The notes below the pieces were generated by a model that did not search any database, was not told the origin of the DNA, and worked only from the letters and a program-made list of their open reading frames with translations. 16,457 nucleotides of DNA from Brevundimonas sp. (GTDB lineage: Bacteria > Pseudomonadota > Alphaproteobacteria > Caulobacterales > Caulobacteraceae): NCBI GenBank assembly GCA_031119155.1, contig JAVHYH010000048.1:1-16457 (forward strand), in the 5' to 3' direction. The position numbers were made by a program, and so were the translations under genes. Of this stretch, positions 15,810 through 16,457 are shown piece after piece. How positions within the stretch are numbered: position 1 is the first letter of the stretch; every line of letters begins with the position of its first letter.

Positions 15810-16457
15810 CCCAGACCCTCAAAACCAAAGTCCTCATCATCGGCGCCGGCACCGGCGGCTATGTCGCGGGCATCCGTTGTGGCCAGCTGGGCCTCGACAC
15901 CGTGCTGGTGGACGGCGGCGACGGCCTCGGCGGAACCTGCCTGAACGTCGGCTGTATTCCGTCCAAGGCCATCATCCATGCGGCCAACAAGTTCGAGACG
16001 GTTTCCAAGGCCGCCGACGGCGGCACGCTGGGTATCACGGCGACCGCACCTTCCATCGACCTGACGAAGACGGTCGAGTGGAAGGACGGCATCGTCCGCA
16101 AGCTGAACAACGGCGTCGCGGCCCTGCTGAAGAAGGCCAAGGTCAAGGTCATCAACGGCTGGGCGACCTTCGCCGACGCCAAGACCTGCACGGTGAAGAC
16201 CGCTGACGGTGACATCACCATCAGCGCCGAGCACGTCATTCTGGCCACCGGCTCCGAGCCGGTCGAACTGCCCTTCCTGCCGTTCGGCGGCGACGTCATC
16301 TCGTCGACCGAGGCCCTGTCGCTGGACAAGGTGCCGGGCAAGCTGGTGGTCGTCGGCGGCGGCTATATCGGGCTGGAGCTGGGCATCGCCTACCGCAAGC
16401 TGGGCGCCGAGGTGACGGTGGTCGAGATGGCCGACCGCCTGCTGCCGCTCTACGACA
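15806..16457 (+). CDS. lpd: Dihydrolipoyl dehydrogenase (E3), N-terminal 217 residues, cut by the right edge
   Basis: Flavoprotein that re-oxidises the dihydrolipoyl groups of E2 and passes electrons to NAD+. Visible: FAD-binding GAGTGGYVAG (13-22); redox-active disulfide Cys45/Cys50 in GGTCLNVGCIPSK; ATGSEP (147-152); and the NAD-binding GGGYIGLELG (184-193) followed by VTVVEMADRLLP. The dimer domain with the catalytic His-Glu pair lies beyond the window. The CLNVGCIPSK motif marks a lipoamide dehydrogenase rather than a glutathione or mercuric reductase. The start ATG overlaps the stop of the preceding gene (ATGA). It completes the bkd operon as the dedicated E3 (LpdV-like), although it is separated from bkdB by a repeat and an unrelated gene. 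Confidence 0.94.
   Translation, partial: MTQTLKTKVLIIGAGTGGYVAGIRCGQLGLDTVLVDGGDGLGGTCLNVGCIPSKAIIHAANKFETVSKAADGGTLGITATAPSIDLTKTVEWKDGIVRKLNNGVAALLKKAKVKVINGWATFADAKTCTVKTADGDITISAEHVILATGSEPVELPFLPFGGDVISSTEALSLDKVPGKLVVVGGGYIGLELGIAYRKLGAEVTVVEMADRLLPLYD

Overview
The window is GC-rich, gene-dense chromosomal DNA, almost certainly from an alphaproteobacterium of the Caulobacteraceae. Brevundimonas or a close relative is my best guess, by inference only. The supporting signs are the gene order rpmH-rnpA-yidC-engB, GANTC sites (the CcrM methylation motif) in promoter regions, a GCTAGATC element that fits the Caulobacter housekeeping -10 consensus, and several families of GC-rich palindromic repeats.

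Layout. (1) 1-2485, minus strand: the start of a secreted protein that runs off the left edge, an orphan sensor histidine kinase, and a VTT-domain (TVP38/TMEM64) membrane protein just upstream of the kinase. (2) 2486-5621, plus strand: a promoter with a GANTC site in its -35, then rpmH (L34), rnpA (RNase P protein), yidC (membrane insertase) and engB (ribosome-assembly GTPase), tightly packed as one housekeeping operon. (3) 5622-10303: accessory metabolic genes. A 134-bp three-hairpin repeat leads directly into an epoxide hydrolase. A second, nonamer-based inverted repeat separates it from a convergent luciferase-like monooxygenase. Then come a secreted alpha/beta hydrolase and a convergent pirin whose stop codons overlap in one CTAG. 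(4) 10343-16457: a branched-chain 2-oxoacid dehydrogenase locus. A divergent Lrp-type regulator (BkdR-like, TTG start) faces bkdAA-bkdAB-bkdB, followed by another copy of the 134-bp repeat, a small secreted/membrane-anchored protein of unknown function, and lpd (E3), which is cut by the right edge.

How it works together. The bkd genes encode the E1alpha, E1beta, E2 and E3 parts of the complex that turns the 2-oxoacids of Val, Leu and Ile into acyl-CoAs. The divergent Lrp regulator probably senses amino acids and controls the operon. Pirin sits downstream of the regulator on the same strand and may belong to the same circuit.

The most unusual feature is in the E2 gene: a pair of inverted REP-like hairpins (13958-14106) sits in frame inside the coding sequence and is translated into about 50 residues of the linker between the second lipoyl domain and the E1/E3-binding domain. 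The same E2 has two lipoyl domains that are nearly identical at DNA level. The three other repeat elements all lie at gene junctions, and two of them border genes that interrupt otherwise conserved gene orders. I found no tRNA, rRNA, CRISPR array, transposase or prophage gene, and no stretch over 300 bases lacks a gene.
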